The notes below the pieces were generated by a model, which was not told the DNA's origin, did not search any database, and was given only the letters and a program-made list of their open reading frames with translations. From Alternaria dauci (Eukaryota > Ascomycota > Dothideomycetes > Pleosporales > Pleosporaceae): a stretch of 64,000 nt of DNA. A program made the position numbers and the translations under genes. Of the stretch, positions 45,043 to 56,535 are shown one piece after another. The stretch lies in NCBI RefSeq assembly GCF_042100115.1, contig NC_091277.1, positions 2,046,001 through 2,110,000 of the forward strand, read 5' to 3'. Every line of letters starts with the position of its first letter. Positions within the stretch are counted from its first letter, which is position 1.

Positions 45043-45566
45043 ATGGTGATGCTGCGAGCTACCTACCCCTGCATTCCAAACCCCCGTGGCAAAAACGCGT
45101 GCCAACGGACATGATTCATCAAGTTACGCGTCATCACATGATTCGGGCATCCTCCTGTCGGATTCTAATCTTTCCGCTGCACGTTCTTCGAGACCCAGCC
45201 ATCGAATTTCCCAAGCCGCGTGTCCGCCGTCAGCAAACTTTGGGAGTGATGTTTCGCGAGGCCCCACGTCGCACCACTTTCTTCGATCTGGAGCACCGGA
45301 TGAGTGCGCTAGCCCCACATGCGCCACCAGCATGCGCCCCACAACGTCCTTCACGCGACGTGCTCTTGGCCATATCGCGGGTGTATTGTGCCCTGCATAT
45401 GCCATGTGGGCTTGATATTGCGAAAGTCGGTCAACGTGGTATACTACGAGTGGGGGTGGCATGCGTGTTGGTAGTGTCCCGAGGTCGTGAAAGGGCGGCA
45501 TGGCTGGTAAAATGCATATGGAACGTGTGGAAGCAAGGTACCTACGGCTGAGTAGATATCTTCAAT
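45043..45566. promoter_or_regulatory. Intergenic, 524 bp; promoter of the carrier gene with two CCCCACA sites
   Basis: CCCCACA occurs at 45313-45319 and 45337-45343, 24 bp apart, with related GCCCCACG near 45260 and CATGTGGGC near 45403. The 150-codon frame here is Arg/Pro/Cys-rich and not called as a gene. Confidence 0.45.
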
Positions 45567-46607
45567 ATGACAACCAAGACTATTGCAGTTGAATCAGGTA
45601 ACAATGCGACGACACTGCCCTTCCGTTACCAATTCGCTGCTGGCGCCATTGCTGGAATATCCGAGATCTCGATAATGTGAGATTAGGTACCTTGACGTTG
45701 GAGATTGAGAAAAACTGCTAAGAACGTAGATAGGTACCCGCTCGATGTTGTCAAGACACGGATCCAGCTTCAGCATGGCAAAGTCGTTGATGGTGAAGGA
45801 TACAATGGCGTCTTGGACTGCTTCAAAAAGATCATCAGGAATGAGGGTGTGTTGAGATTATATCGCGGTATTACCGCGCCCATATTGATGGAGGTGCCCA
45901 AGCGGTACGAACGAATGTTCCTTCCAAACTGACGACAACTGATCAAAGGCAGTGCTATCAAGTTCTCCGCAAACGACACTTTCACACAGTTTTATCAACG
46001 TCTGTTCGCTACTCCGACAGTAACACAACCCCTCGCAATCCTCACAGGTGCCAGCGCCGGCGCAACAGAGTCCCTCGTAGTTGTCCCTTTCGAGCTCCTC
46101 AAGATTCGTCTGCAAGATAAGACTTCTGCATCACGATACAATGGCCTCTTCGACTGTCTCGTCAAGGTAATTCGCCAAGAGGGGCCATTGGCACTATACA
46201 ACGGTTTCGAAGCCACGTTATGGCGGCATATTGTATGGAATGCCGGGTACTTTGGTTGCATCTTCCAGGTGCGGGCTCAGCTACCTGCTCCAGCGACATC
46301 GAGCAACCCGAAAAGACAGAAGATGGGCAACGATCTCATCGCAGGGTTCGTGGGAGGTGTTGTGGGGACGACATTTAACACGCCGTTAGATGTGGTCAAG
46401 AGTCGAATACAGAGTGTCGCAAAGACACCTGGTGTAAGGCAAAAATACGCTTGGGCATGGCCAAGTCTGGGGGTCGTGGCGAGAGAGGAAGGGTTCAGAG
46501 CGTTGTACAAGGGATATGTGGCGAAGATATTGAGGTTCGGGCCAGGTGGAGGCGTATTGTTGGTTGTATACTCCGCAGTATTGGATATGTTCGCCAAGGC
46601 CGCATGA
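45567..46607 (+). CDS. Mitochondrial carrier, 2-oxodicarboxylate carrier (ODC) type
   Basis: Three exons, 45567-45676, 45734-45904 and 45953-46607, with introns of 57 and 48 bp, total 311 residues. The protein shows the tripartite carrier pattern with PxD/ExxK/R signatures: YPLDVVKTRIQLQ in repeat 1, VPFELLKIRLQDK in repeat 2 and TPLDVVKSRIQSV in repeat 3, each followed by an amphipathic helix. The contact residues and wording (FRYQFAAGAIAGISEI, GPGGGVLLVVY) match the 2-oxoadipate/2-oxoglutarate exchangers Odc1/Odc2 of yeast. In this cluster it may move oxodicarboxylate intermediates such as oxoadipates across the inner mitochondrial membrane to the mitochondrial CoA-transferases (inference). 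Confidence 0.92.
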
Positions 46608-47580
46608 GCATTGTCTTGATCGAAGGAGCAGTTATTTAGGTGCTGATACGAAAAAGAATTCTCGCAATCATGTGTTTAACCTAGCTAGCATAGTTCAAAT
46701 GTCTGTACGAGGTTTGATGGAAGTTCTCAAACCATCAGGGTAGATGGTCGTCACTGCTACGTGCTGGTCCTTGCCTGTTGGCCAATGTTTCATGTCTCAG
46801 TCTTGGAATTCCCCTTGGGCCAGACCAGAACATGTCACACGCTCACGACCAACTAACCTTGTCTCTCCAGTTAATGCATGTCCATTAGTCGTGTGCTTAT
46901 CCGCTTACTTGTGTGAGGCGCGATCATCCGATGCGCAATCCTCTGGCTGAAGACTGACAGCATGAAATGTGGCTAGCCGACATCTAAAGTAGCAATTGAT
47001 TGATTCATTGCGCCAGATCAAGCAAAGCTAGTCACCTTGATGAGGCGAATAAGACAGTCGAAGATTCCAACACGGTCAGCAGTCAGGGGAGGCCCCACTA
47101 GCGCACGCCTCATGGTCCCACATGAGAGTCGATCCGGGGTTCGAGAAGGACAAAATCCTTCGAGAAGTCGTTGAAATTTGAGGCGTCTCTTCGGGTCATT
47201 CGTCTCGTCATCTAACAGACGTGATAAGGCACGGTGCGATTTGCGGTGTTTTGTGATGGCATAGCGTTAGACAATGGTCTGAGGGTCGTGCACGCCGAAG
47301 CTATCTCCAAGTGGCGACCGTGGTCTACCAACGAGAAGATCTGCTGCATCGTTCGGAGGCACACATATGCGCGCGGCGCAATCTGCAGCAGCAGGATTGC
47401 AGGTTTATATGCGTTTTGTAGATGAAGGTTGAGATGAGCTTATAATGCTTAGGCCGAGTCATGGTCTTGCTTTCCCCCGCAGTCCGCGATCTCTTGGCGG
47501 CCTAGACAGCACCTGCAGACACCGACCTTCGAAGGGTCCTCCGACATCCGCCTACACATCGAGTCTTTGCGACGAGCGAC
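46608..47580. promoter_or_regulatory. Intergenic, 973 bp; upstream of the transcription factor gene
   Basis: No gene is recognised. It holds degenerate copies of the cluster motif (GCCCCACTA near 47092 and TCCCACATG near 47115). Confidence 0.4.
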
Positions 47581-50500
47581 ATGGCGTTGAAGCAGTGCAG
47601 CATGTGCGATCGCACATTCACCAAATGTATGTCGCCGTCGAGCGCGTGAAGAAAGTGTGCTGACCTCTCCTCCAGTAGAGCACGTGAAGAGGCACGAGCG
47701 GTCGCGTCAGTCTATCATAAACCTTCACTATCACCATTGACTAAACATGATCCCAGACACACGAGAACGACCCTATGAGTGTCCGACGTGTAAAAAGCAC
47801 TTTTCGCGCAGGTGAGCACCCCGATGAAAAACCTCGGTACTAGCGTCCAACCTCTGCAACTAGCGATGTCTTATTTCGACACTGCAAAGGCCATGCGCAG
47901 AATGCGATGAACCGGATGAAGAGCAATGAACAACAAAACACCAACGATCAGCAAGAGTTCCGTCACAACTCGATGGACGAGAGCCAAACATCGCAGCCAT
48001 CTGCATCACGAACCGCCAACGGACCGACTCCAGCGCCAACGCCATTGATCCGTGAAGATTCCAGCTTCTCGCCCATGTCCAGGAGAAGAGAATCCCAAAT
48101 ACCACAGATCAACGTGAATGATCAGTACAATGCGCACATTCCTCCACAGACTCATGCCCGGCAACCTCCATCGCGGTTGCAGCCGCCATCACCCGGTGAG
48201 GACCGAATAGAAGCGCTTATCAACGCGGCGCAGCATCTCGAACCCGGAACCGACACACCATGGCGATCGCCGTCACCTATGATCATTGCGCGTGCAGAAC
48301 ATGCCCAGATGTCCAATCGAAATCCTCACGAAAGTATGGGTCCACCGATTGATCCGGCTATGGAGGCTCTCTCATTCTCGCCAGCCGGGCATGTCTCGAG
48401 TTTGGATCAGTGGGCTTTTGAGCTCGTCCAAAGCAACAACCCAGTTCCTAACCGTACTCCTGCAGATGCCTTACAAACATGGCTCTTTCCTCTCGAAGGT
48501 GACATGAACACTCCTCATGGATCCCACCACCTAGGGGTAGATGGCTTTTTCGAACATGAAGCGTTTCGAGCAGCCCCAGACAATCAGGCTAGTCCGTCTG
48601 GTAGCAGTGTTTCAATAGCAAGTAGAGTCCCACGAGAACGGTTTCAGCGCGTACAAAGTTGCTGGCCGTCACGGAATCGCAAATCTACGCGGCTGATGCC
48701 AGACCTATGGCAGAATCTAGTAACGTGTGACTGTACCAACATACTCTCCGAAGTGGGATCTGGAGCCTTGGAAACTCCAATGAGCGAAAAGGAACGGCGA
48801 AACTCGCGTTGGGGACTGGACGAAGAGTGCAGGAACAGAATCCAAAGTACGCTAAACAACTTACCACCATCCGGACCACCGCGGTCAGAATCATATGGCG
48901 ACACTGCATCGTCGAACGGCGATGCAGCAGGAAGTCCGAGCATCGAAGGTGTGCAGTTTCCACCTGCTGAAATATTGGACATTGCATTAGAGATGTATCT
49001 CTACTACTTTCATCCTACCCTCCCGATCATTCACATCCCCACGTTCTCAGCGAAGAACGCGCCACGGCCATTACTACTTTGTATGTGCCTTATCGGACTG
49101 AGTATCCTCGGTACAGCAGGTGCAGCGAAGTTTGTTACACGCACATTTCCAGTAAGCGACGTGGTAGCTGTGCATGTCCCGCAACTGCTAATGTATGCTT
49201 AGGCTGTGTTGCAACTCGCGTTGGCGGAACTACAATCACTACCGACAACAGACCATCCGCCGCATAGGCAGATGAGGATAATCGCCACCAGCTTGCTTGC
49301 ACTTAGCCTAGCATCTATTACAGGGGTACGTAGCACTTATTATTAGCATGAATTGTTGGTTAACACTCACATAGCGGAAAAGCCGTATTGCGCAAGCAGA
49401 GAAGATGTATGCGGAGCTCATCGAGGTACATAGCCGCTAGGCACACCGCCGCCAGTCATTCAACTAACTTTCCCAGTTTTCGCAAAGTCAGGGGCTCTTC
49501 TCCGCTAATGAGGGCATAAAGATCGACCCTCTTCTCGACGAGATGATCGATATTGACTCCAAGTGGAAGGCTTGGTCCAAGGTCGAATGCGGCAAACGTA
49601 TCATCTTTGGTCTCATAGAAGCAGATTGCTGGTGGGCAGGCTACCTCTCAACGTCGCCAATGATCCGTCCCGAAACAGTACAGATCTTACCGCCCTCAGA
49701 ATACTCCCTTTACCACGTCAACAGCGCGGCGAAGTGGTTTAATCTTGTACAGCGTGGCGCAAGAATTCACTCGCAGAAGACGACACCATCATTCCATCCG
49801 ACCCCCGGACTGAAGCTCGATGCATCAAGCTTCCGCTCGCTACTGACCCTTCTCCTCCTACGCATCTACGAGAGTAACGATAGGCTTGCTCAGGTTACAG
49901 GAAACCATAAGCAGCTACAGCCCTGGCGAATATACACCGAAGATGCTCGCAGTCGAGACATTCTACCCCTGTTGGTGAACCTTTCCAGTTCTTCGATCGA
50001 CGCACTTCGAACGGCAGACTTGAATTCCGCTGTCCTTTGGCATGCCTCTTGCATGATGCTTGGAGCAAACATACGCTACTTCGAACTCGCAGCTGGGCGT
50101 TCTGGCCCCGAGCCTGCTGTCAACGCCCTAGAAGACATTTCAGTTTGGTGCCAAACACCAAGCGCAAGAAGGAGCGTACTGCATGCCGCACACATTTACA
50201 AGCTACTGTTCGACCGAAAGGTTAGCGATATTGTCAACCCACACAGCGTAGTCGCCCTTTTCCACGCTGCACTCGTCCTAGGTCTATACATCTTTGCTCT
50301 TCCCCCAACGCCCCACTGTAATATCAACGACTCATGCATCGAACTCCTCGATCTTATAGACTGGATATCCGTCGGTCAGCTTGGTTTTATCGACACGCCG
50401 CAATCGCCCATAGCATTCGGAGACACGACGCAAGTCGTGAAGTTCATACATCACGGCGGCAGCTTTAGCATAACTGGCATTACACTCGAAGGCGGATACC

Positions 50501-50691
50501 TCGCTGCGCGTCGCACTTTGTTGCATTGCGCAGATCTTATGGAGGGCATGGGTCGCTGGAAGAGCAGAACGTTCAGTCAGATACTACACATTATGAGCGA
50601 CGATTTGACAGACTATGAGAGCCATGACAATGATGATGGGGAGGATGAGGCAGATGGCGGTGGGGAAGAAGGAGAGCGGAATACGAGGTGA
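47581..50691 (+). CDS. C2H2 zinc finger / fungal_trans transcription factor, likely cluster regulator
   Basis: Seven exons, 47581-47626, 47676-47705, 47757-47811, 47864-49151, 49203-49325, 49375-49425 and 49477-50691, join to 935 residues. The first four exons build two tandem C2H2 fingers: QCSMCDRTFTKLEHVKRHER and YECPTCKKHFSRSDVLFRHC, joined by the linker SHTRERP. A long Ser/Pro/Gln-rich stretch follows (about residues 60-360). From about 390 the fungal_trans (PF04082-type) middle homology region appears: ILDIALEMYLYYFHPTLPIIHIPTF, LLCMCLIGLSILGTAG, and further helices to the C-terminus, which ends in an acidic tail. Nuclear DNA-binding regulator. Its place beside the catabolic genes makes it the natural candidate to bind the recurrent CCCCACA motif (inference). 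Confidence 0.92.
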
Positions 50692-51173
50692 CGGTTAGCG
50701 TCCTCTTCCGAGCAGTGCCTTTCGATTACCCAATTGCAAGGCCTGTGGGGAAGAGGATGATGATTTAGCATGATCAAGAGTCATCTTTGATATCGTTTGA
50801 ATTCGATGGGAATTGGTTTTGTGGCGCTTCAACAGCGTGGTCTGGGAGTGTACGGGGCGTGTCGAGGTAGTGGGGGTTAAGGTGGGGGTGTACACGATTT
50901 GCATTGGGTGGCGTTGAATCGCATAGTCAGGGTGTTGTGCAGTGACAGGCAGAGTCATGAAGCGGAATTGTGACCTCGAAAAGCGATTTCATTTCTCCAA
51001 GATTTACATACTATATCCTTCTTGTCGCTCGTAGTGTACAAAGATCTTACTTGCGACGTATAATTGACACTTGACTGTAAGCGCCCACTATCCTGTCTCG
51101 TAGCCTCAGCCCTGTCGACGTGACCATCTATTTCAACGAAAACGCTCCCATGACTGTTCTCCTACCTATTCGT
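50692..51173. other. Intergenic, 482 bp between converging genes
   Basis: This is the 3' flank of the regulator and of the minus-strand unknown gene. The 87-codon minus frame at 50695-50958 has no domain signature and is not called. Confidence 0.5.
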
Positions 51174-52696
51174 TTACGCCTTCAAACCTGTCAGTTTCTC
51201 AATGAGCACATCGAATGCCTTACTACTGCCATTGACGACTCCTGCAACAGTGGCCCAGAACATTGCCACTGGAAGCATACCAATGACCGTGATGAAAGTA
51301 GGGCATCTGGGAGAGATGGAGGGTTGTCGCTGTTCCGAGCTGAACGCGGTATCCGATTCTTCTACATCTGCATCATCTTCTTCGTCCTGCTCGATGAGTG
51401 AAGGAGTGCGATAGGATAAAAGAATAGATGGTTTCGATCGTTGTGTATGTTTCTGTTCCTCAAACTCGGAGCCGAATGTTTCAGGTGCCATGTGTGAGAA
51501 TAGCTCTTCGTCTTTCGCCTTTACCGGGGTTCCAAACGTGATGAGATCTCCTGCTGGTCCGCCCCCCATAACCTTCTCTGTGGGCGCAAGATCCATGTCT
51601 CTGAATTGATCTAGCTCGGCCAAAGCTCTCTGCTCTGCTGCTTCTTCCTCCTCTACTCTAGTCTCTCGCGCAAGCTCGGCGGTTGTTTTCGAGGAAGATG
51701 TGTTACATCGATGTTTATGTGGTGAGATTTCGTCGCCTTCTTGTGCTCTGAAGTAGTCTAGTGTGTTGTCTAGAGATGAATATGGGATGACGTCAGAGGT
51801 CGCGAAATCGATGTGCTTGCCGTTAGGGGTTTGAACGACCGCGTAAGTAGGCAAAGGGAAGTCGATGAACGAAGTCGATGTCAGCAGAGTGCTTCCTGAG
51901 ACCTTGCAGACGTTGTTGGATGAGATGTGCACTTGACGACGGTCACTGGAGGCTTCATAAGACTGCTATATAGTCAGCAGAGGTCTTCATGAATAACCTT
52001 GGAATCACGAACCTCTGAGACAGCTAGCCTACGATTCAATACGTGATCGAATGGCATGTTGGCATCGTAAATCCCATCAGCGGTGGCGGGTTTATGAACT
52101 CGCATCCGTTGCTGGCACTGCTCCTTCAAGCTTTTCTCGATTGAAGCGCGACGAAGGCTCAATTCTTTGGCACCGTCGGGAGCTTGCTGATCGTGGGGAT
52201 ACAGGCTGCTGTAGTCGCAAACTGGCACAGATGGCGCTGTCTTGCCGGGCATGTTCATGATATCCTCGATCGTATCCCTATCCGTCTCATCTGCTCCGAA
52301 AGCATCTTCGCCATCGCTCACCTCCATACTGTCGTCTTCGTCTTCGTACCCGTCTTGTCGCTCGTCACCGGGAGCAAATTGGTGACTCTCGCAGCTCACA
52401 TTGTCCTCGTCGGCGTCGATATCAGACGTTTCAGTCAGATTCGACCGACTCGCCGGTCCATCGTTAGAGCAAGGTGTTGGGGAAAGAGGTGAATGACTGC
52501 GCACATCGTGCACCATCTTCTGGAGGGTGTGACAGTCGGCTGGCGAGAGAGAGGGGCGCTGTGGGTCAACGGACAGGGACGGTGATGCCATACTACCGTT
52601 GTCTTTTGGTAGCGGACGCTCTTTTGGTGAAACTGATGGTCGCGTAGGTGGTTTCGAGGGTCTTGCAGAAGCTGGCGAGCTCGGGTGATTCAGCAA
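51174..52696 (-). CDS. Unrecognised acidic protein with a C-terminal membrane segment
   Basis: Two exons, 52013-52696 and 51174-51962, with a 50-bp intron (GTTCGT donor, CTGAC branch site, AGCAG end), give about 490 residues. The 5' end is unresolved: the frame opens at a TTG at 52696 and the first in-frame ATG is at 52591, and an upstream mini-exon is possible. The N-terminal half is Pro/Ser-rich and then strongly acidic (DEDDSMEVSDGEDAFGADE); a predicted helix (SLRRASIEKSLKEQCQQRM) follows. The second half contains a small strand-rich part (TYAVVQTPNGKHIDFATSD), a Glu/Arg helix, and a hydrophobic segment near the end (TFITVIGMLPVAMFWATVAG) that could be a tail anchor. I do not recognise the family; no function is proposed. 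Confidence 0.7.
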
Positions 52697-52948
52697 GCTG
52701 TAGTCTTGTGACGACGATATGATTTATAGCGTTGAGTGACGGCGCCCTCGATTTGTTGCAGTAGTCGCGAGTGTGGCGAACTCGACTGGAAAAGAAGTGC
52801 AATTGGGAAGGTGACACACGCACCTACCACAGGTGGAGACAGCAAACGATAAATCCATGTATTGACAAAACAACGCGCTGCGGCAAGCACATCTCATCAA
52901 GAACGGTTCGGGCGATACAAGTCGCACGCGAGAGCGCCACTATCAAGC

Positions 52949-54620
52949 TTAACACTCAACACCTTCCTCACCAACACGCACTCCTCTCAGAACATAACCG
53001 TCTCTCCTAGCTTCAGCCGCCTCTCTCATGATCGTATCTTCGATTTCCTTACTTCGCACCTTCCATCTCACCCGATACGGCTTTGCCATCGTAGTGCTTC
53101 CGACAGCGTCAAATGCTTCATCGCTGGTATCGACTTGCACTTCGTTCCCCTGCTGATCAAGCGGCGGCAAAATGTCAAAAGCCCACAACAACTTTGCCAA
53201 TACGATGAACATGCTATTCTCGGCCAGATGCACACCTGAGCAAATTCTACGGCCTGCACCAAAGGCCCAGTGGTCGCGACTCGCAGCTGGGCCAGCCGCG
53301 TAGTGTCCGCTGCCATGAGGGTAGTTGATGTACCTCTCTGGATTGAAGCGCTGGGGGTCCGCAAAAAGATTCGGATCGTAGTGAATCGGGTATTGTTGGA
53401 GACATACAACTGACTTGGCAGGTATGTGAATGTCCTTGTACGTTATGGGCGCAGTAGTATAGTGCGGCGTACCGATGTTTGTGACAGGGCGTAGACGCAG
53501 AGTTTCCTTGACGATGGCGCGAATATACGGAAGTCTTGATTCATCCTCGAACGTAGGGGATCGAGAAGACGAAGTGAATCCTCTAATCTCCTCGACTGCT
53601 CTTTGTCGCGCAAGTGGGTTAGCGCTAAGGTACAGAACGGCAGTGTTGAGCGCGGCCGACGTTGTCTCGCTTCCAGCTTCTATCATGCTACCAGCCAAGA
53701 ATGCTGCCTGTAATTCAGTAATACCCTGCGTCTCATAGTCGCTCTCGATGAACTGCTTTACGAAACATTCTGGGGCTTGTTTAGTCTCCATCTGAGTTTT
53801 GAGTGTACTCCAAAATGACATCCACAGATTCGCTTGCTTGTCAAAGTATGGTTTGACTCCTTTACGCCACCATTGTAGTCGTGGTGGGAGATTACCGAGA
53901 ATCGGAAGCGTGTCTGCCAAGTAAGTACCTGGTTTTGCCATCGTAGAGAAATCGTTCATGATCTCATAGATGCCGTGGACTTCGTCGCAGTCCTGCTGCT
54001 CATCAGTAACCCATGGTTGTACCGTTGAACGCGTCACTCACCCATTCCGGTATCCTTCTTCCATATGTGCTCGTCATGATAACGCTTACAGTATATCGTC
54101 TGATCGCCTTGTAACTCACTTCGTTCCCTTTTGCTGGATCCGCGCCTTTTAATATCTCTTCAAGCAACATCTTGGCCTCGAACTCTTGACTGGGTTTGAA
54201 CGTAGCGCTTACAGCTGGTGTCAACAGCTTATGGCTGATACCTCTTAGCTTCCTCCATTCTGGACCGTACTCCATGAACAGGAACCTCATTCCACCGCCC
54301 AGCGCATCACCGGATACCGGTAATGGGGCTCGAGAGCTTGTATGCGCTGATTGCTTGTCTAGGATCTCTTTACATGCGTCTGGCGAGCATATCATATACC
54401 AGTCGTTCCAACCCAAACGTATCTTGTAGACTTCGCCATACTCGCGGGCCCAAGCGGTAATTTGCTGATGTGGTTGTTGGCCCAACTGGTGTGCGTTTCC
54501 AAGTACTGGAAGGCCGGCAGGACCAGGCGCGGCTTTTAGGCCGGGTGGTACCTTGTTGTTGTGTCTTGTGTAAAGGACGAAGACTACGACGAATAGTATA
54601 GCCAGGAGGATGGTGTACAT
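52949..54620 (-). CDS. Cytochrome P450 monooxygenase (541 aa)
   Basis: Two exons, 54042-54620 and 52949-53995, with a 46-bp intron (GTGAGT, CTGAT branch, GAGCAG end; neighbouring AGs three bases either side would also keep frame), total 541 residues. An N-terminal anchor (TILLAILFVVVFVLYT) and the hinge PPGLKAAPGPAGLPVLGN are followed by the I-helix AGSMIEAGSETTSAAL, the ExxR in KETLRLRP and the haem loop WAFGAGRRICSGVHLAE. An ER-bound monooxygenase of unknown substrate. A TGTGGGG element abuts its start codon (54620-54626) and CCCCACA lies at 54800-54806, so it may be co-regulated with the catabolic genes although two genes separate it from the carrier. Confidence 0.93.
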
Positions 54621-55210
54621 GTGGGGCTAACTAGGGAGATGCAGTCTTGGGGTGTGTGTAGAGAGGGACAATAAAGCTGAAGTAGAGTCTTGTAGTACGT
54701 CTGATGAATCACCTCAACGATTTGATATATGGGGACGTGTCCATGGAATATTGCCGCATCTTAAGACGCGGCGCATTGAATGTGCCATCATGCCAGTTTC
54801 CCCACATGGTCGGGTAGATGAATCCGTTGCTGGGCATGCTTAGTGCAGAAGAGGGGAATGCGGAGTAGGTGAGCTTACTTTGATCAAGTACTGTACTTTA
54901 CTCCAACGTCCGGCACGTCCGGTTCGGCATAGAACATTGTTTCTGGTATTGGGGAAGATGCAGGCGTTACAGCGCCGTCTGGCGCGCCGTCGCAGCTCCA
55001 CCAATACCCACCTAGCTATAGCCTTGATCCCACTCGTGTCTTTAGGCAGTTTTAGTCAGCCGTCGCTGTCGGCTCCTCCAAACCGCCGAGCGCATCCATC
55101 CAAAGAATTGCGACCCAGTCAAGTAACAAGCGCAAACAACGCGTCATGGAGCTCATGCAATTCAACATTTAAGTATCGCGTGCATAGTCTCACAGCTAAC
55201 ATGACAGAAC
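54621..55210. promoter_or_regulatory. 590-bp divergent region between the P450 and DUF924 genes, with two motif copies
   Basis: It contains TGTGGGG at 54620-54626 and CCCCACA at 54800-54806. The 179-codon plus frame from 54880 overlaps the DUF924 start in another frame and is not called. Confidence 0.4.
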
Positions 55211-56161
55211 ATGCTTACTCGCCTCGCAGTTCGCACACCGGTGCGCTTCCTTACATCCAGCCTGTATCTGTCGAGCCTCCGCCCGTCAAACTTCTATCCA
55301 TCGAGCCTTTCCACGACGTATCAGCGCACAATGTCTACGTCTACTTTCACGCTCGATCCTGCGATCTTCAACCGAACCCTATACAAGAAGATAACAGACT
55401 TGTGGTTTTCTGGCGTTGATGCGACTGGTCAGGACTTTGACATGAGCATTGCAAAACGCTGGTTCGCAGGCAGTCCTGAGGAGCGAGATGTCTTCGATGG
55501 ACAATGCAAAAGCATATGCGTGAATGCGCTTGAAGCCATCGGACCAGACAACTTTCCGGAAGCCAATGCGCAGCCATTTCTGGACGAGATCGCGCGAGTT
55601 GCCGAGGAGGAAAGCAGGGCAGATACTGGGATAGGAGAGGAAGCTGCCTGGACGGCATTGAGTTTCGCGCTGCTGCTAGACCAAATGCCACGGAATATCT
55701 ACCGCACAGAAGATGGATTGCGGCTGGTGTACACGCATTACGATCGCATTGCTCATGCTTTCATTCGCGACATTCTGTCGCCCTCTTCGCCCATTCCTCG
55801 CCCAGATACACACCCAGTCATGCGTCTATCTGGTGTGCATAGGACTTGGCTGTACATACCTCTGATGCACTCTGAAGATCTGTCTGCCCACGACCTCGCC
55901 GACGGAATACTGGCGGAGTTTGCTCGAGAGCTCGAAGGTTTAGATGGGTACAATGGCACAAAGATGTGGGTTGCGAACTATCAAAAGTCTGCAAAGGAAC
56001 ATAGAGATATACTGGAGCAATTTGGTAGGTATCCCCATCGAAACACTGCCTTAGGCAGGACTAGTACAGATGAAGAGCGTAAGTTTATTGAAGAAGGGGG
56101 AGCAACATTTGGCGTTGCACAGAATCAGAGGGGGGACACAGAAAGGGTAGATGCGGTATAA
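55211..56161 (+). CDS. DUF924 family protein, possibly mitochondrial
   Basis: A single exon of 316 residues from the ATG at 55211. The first 40 residues (MLTRLAVRTPVRFLTSSLYL) look like a mitochondrial presequence; an internal Met at about residue 41 (MSTSTFTL) would give the cytosolic length. The body matches the DUF924 family: KITDLWFSGVDATGQDFDM, KRWFAGSPEERDVFDGQC, WTALSFALLLDQMPRNIYR, RTWLYIPLMHSEDL and the C-terminal FGRYPHRNTALGRTSTDEE, the most conserved motif. The family is all-helical, TPR-like, widespread in bacteria and fungi and of unknown function. Both start codons give the complete domain. Confidence 0.88.
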   Translation: MLTRLAVRTPVRFLTSSLYLSSLRPSNFYPSSLSTTYQRTMSTSTFTLDPAIFNRTLYKKITDLWFSGVDATGQDFDMSIAKRWFAGSPEERDVFDGQCKSICVNALEAIGPDNFPEANAQPFLDEIARVAEEESRADTGIGEEAAWTALSFALLLDQMPRNIYRTEDGLRLVYTHYDRIAHAFIRDILSPSSPIPRPDTHPVMRLSGVHRTWLYIPLMHSEDLSAHDLADGILAEFARELEGLDGYNGTKMWVANYQKSAKEHRDILEQFGRYPHRNTALGRTSTDEERKFIEEGGATFGVAQNQRGDTERVDAV

Positions 56162-56395
56162 ATGGACAAAAAAATGTCAAGATCCTACAGTGCTCCGATA
56201 TATCGATTTGAATCTACGCGGTAGCACGCCGCTTCAATGCGCCAAGTGAACAAAGTGTAAGCATGCTGTCTTGTAACGAAGTCTGTTCATGATGCATCAA
56301 TATAGCCATGTGCTCACCGACCTGTCCCTCTCAGTGCAAAAAGAAAGTATAGCCATTTCTGCCAGTCATGTTTGCTCACGATCACACGCGAGCGC

Positions 56396-56401
56396 AAAAA
56401 A
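56396..56401 (-). terminator. T6 RNA polymerase III terminator of the tRNA-Pro gene
   Basis: Six consecutive T on the minus strand start two bases after the encoded 3' end of the tRNA, the expected position and length for an efficient Pol III stop. Confidence 0.8.
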
Positions 56402-56472
56402 TGGGGTCTTACCGCGACTCGAACGCGGGGCCTCTCGCAAGCTGTGCTTGGGTTTACCCTAAGCGAGAATCA

Positions 56473-56525
56473 CTGATGATAATGTTAGATGTTGATCATT
56501 GAATCGACATGGGAGGATAACTTAC
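56473..56525 (-). other. 53-nt spliceosomal-like intron inside tRNA-Pro, between positions 21 and 22
   Basis: It begins GTAAGT, has a TCTAAC branch-like site (branch A at 56485, 12 nt before the end) and ends ATCAG. All three match introns of the protein genes around it. Removal joins GTGGTA to TGATTCTCGC. Confidence 0.82.
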
Positions 56526-56535
56526 TACCACTAGA

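Noticed and set aside
45099..45551. 150-codon plus-strand frame in the carrier promoter
   Set aside because: Arg/Pro/Cys-rich composition and no splice or domain context; it overlaps several copies of the promoter motif.
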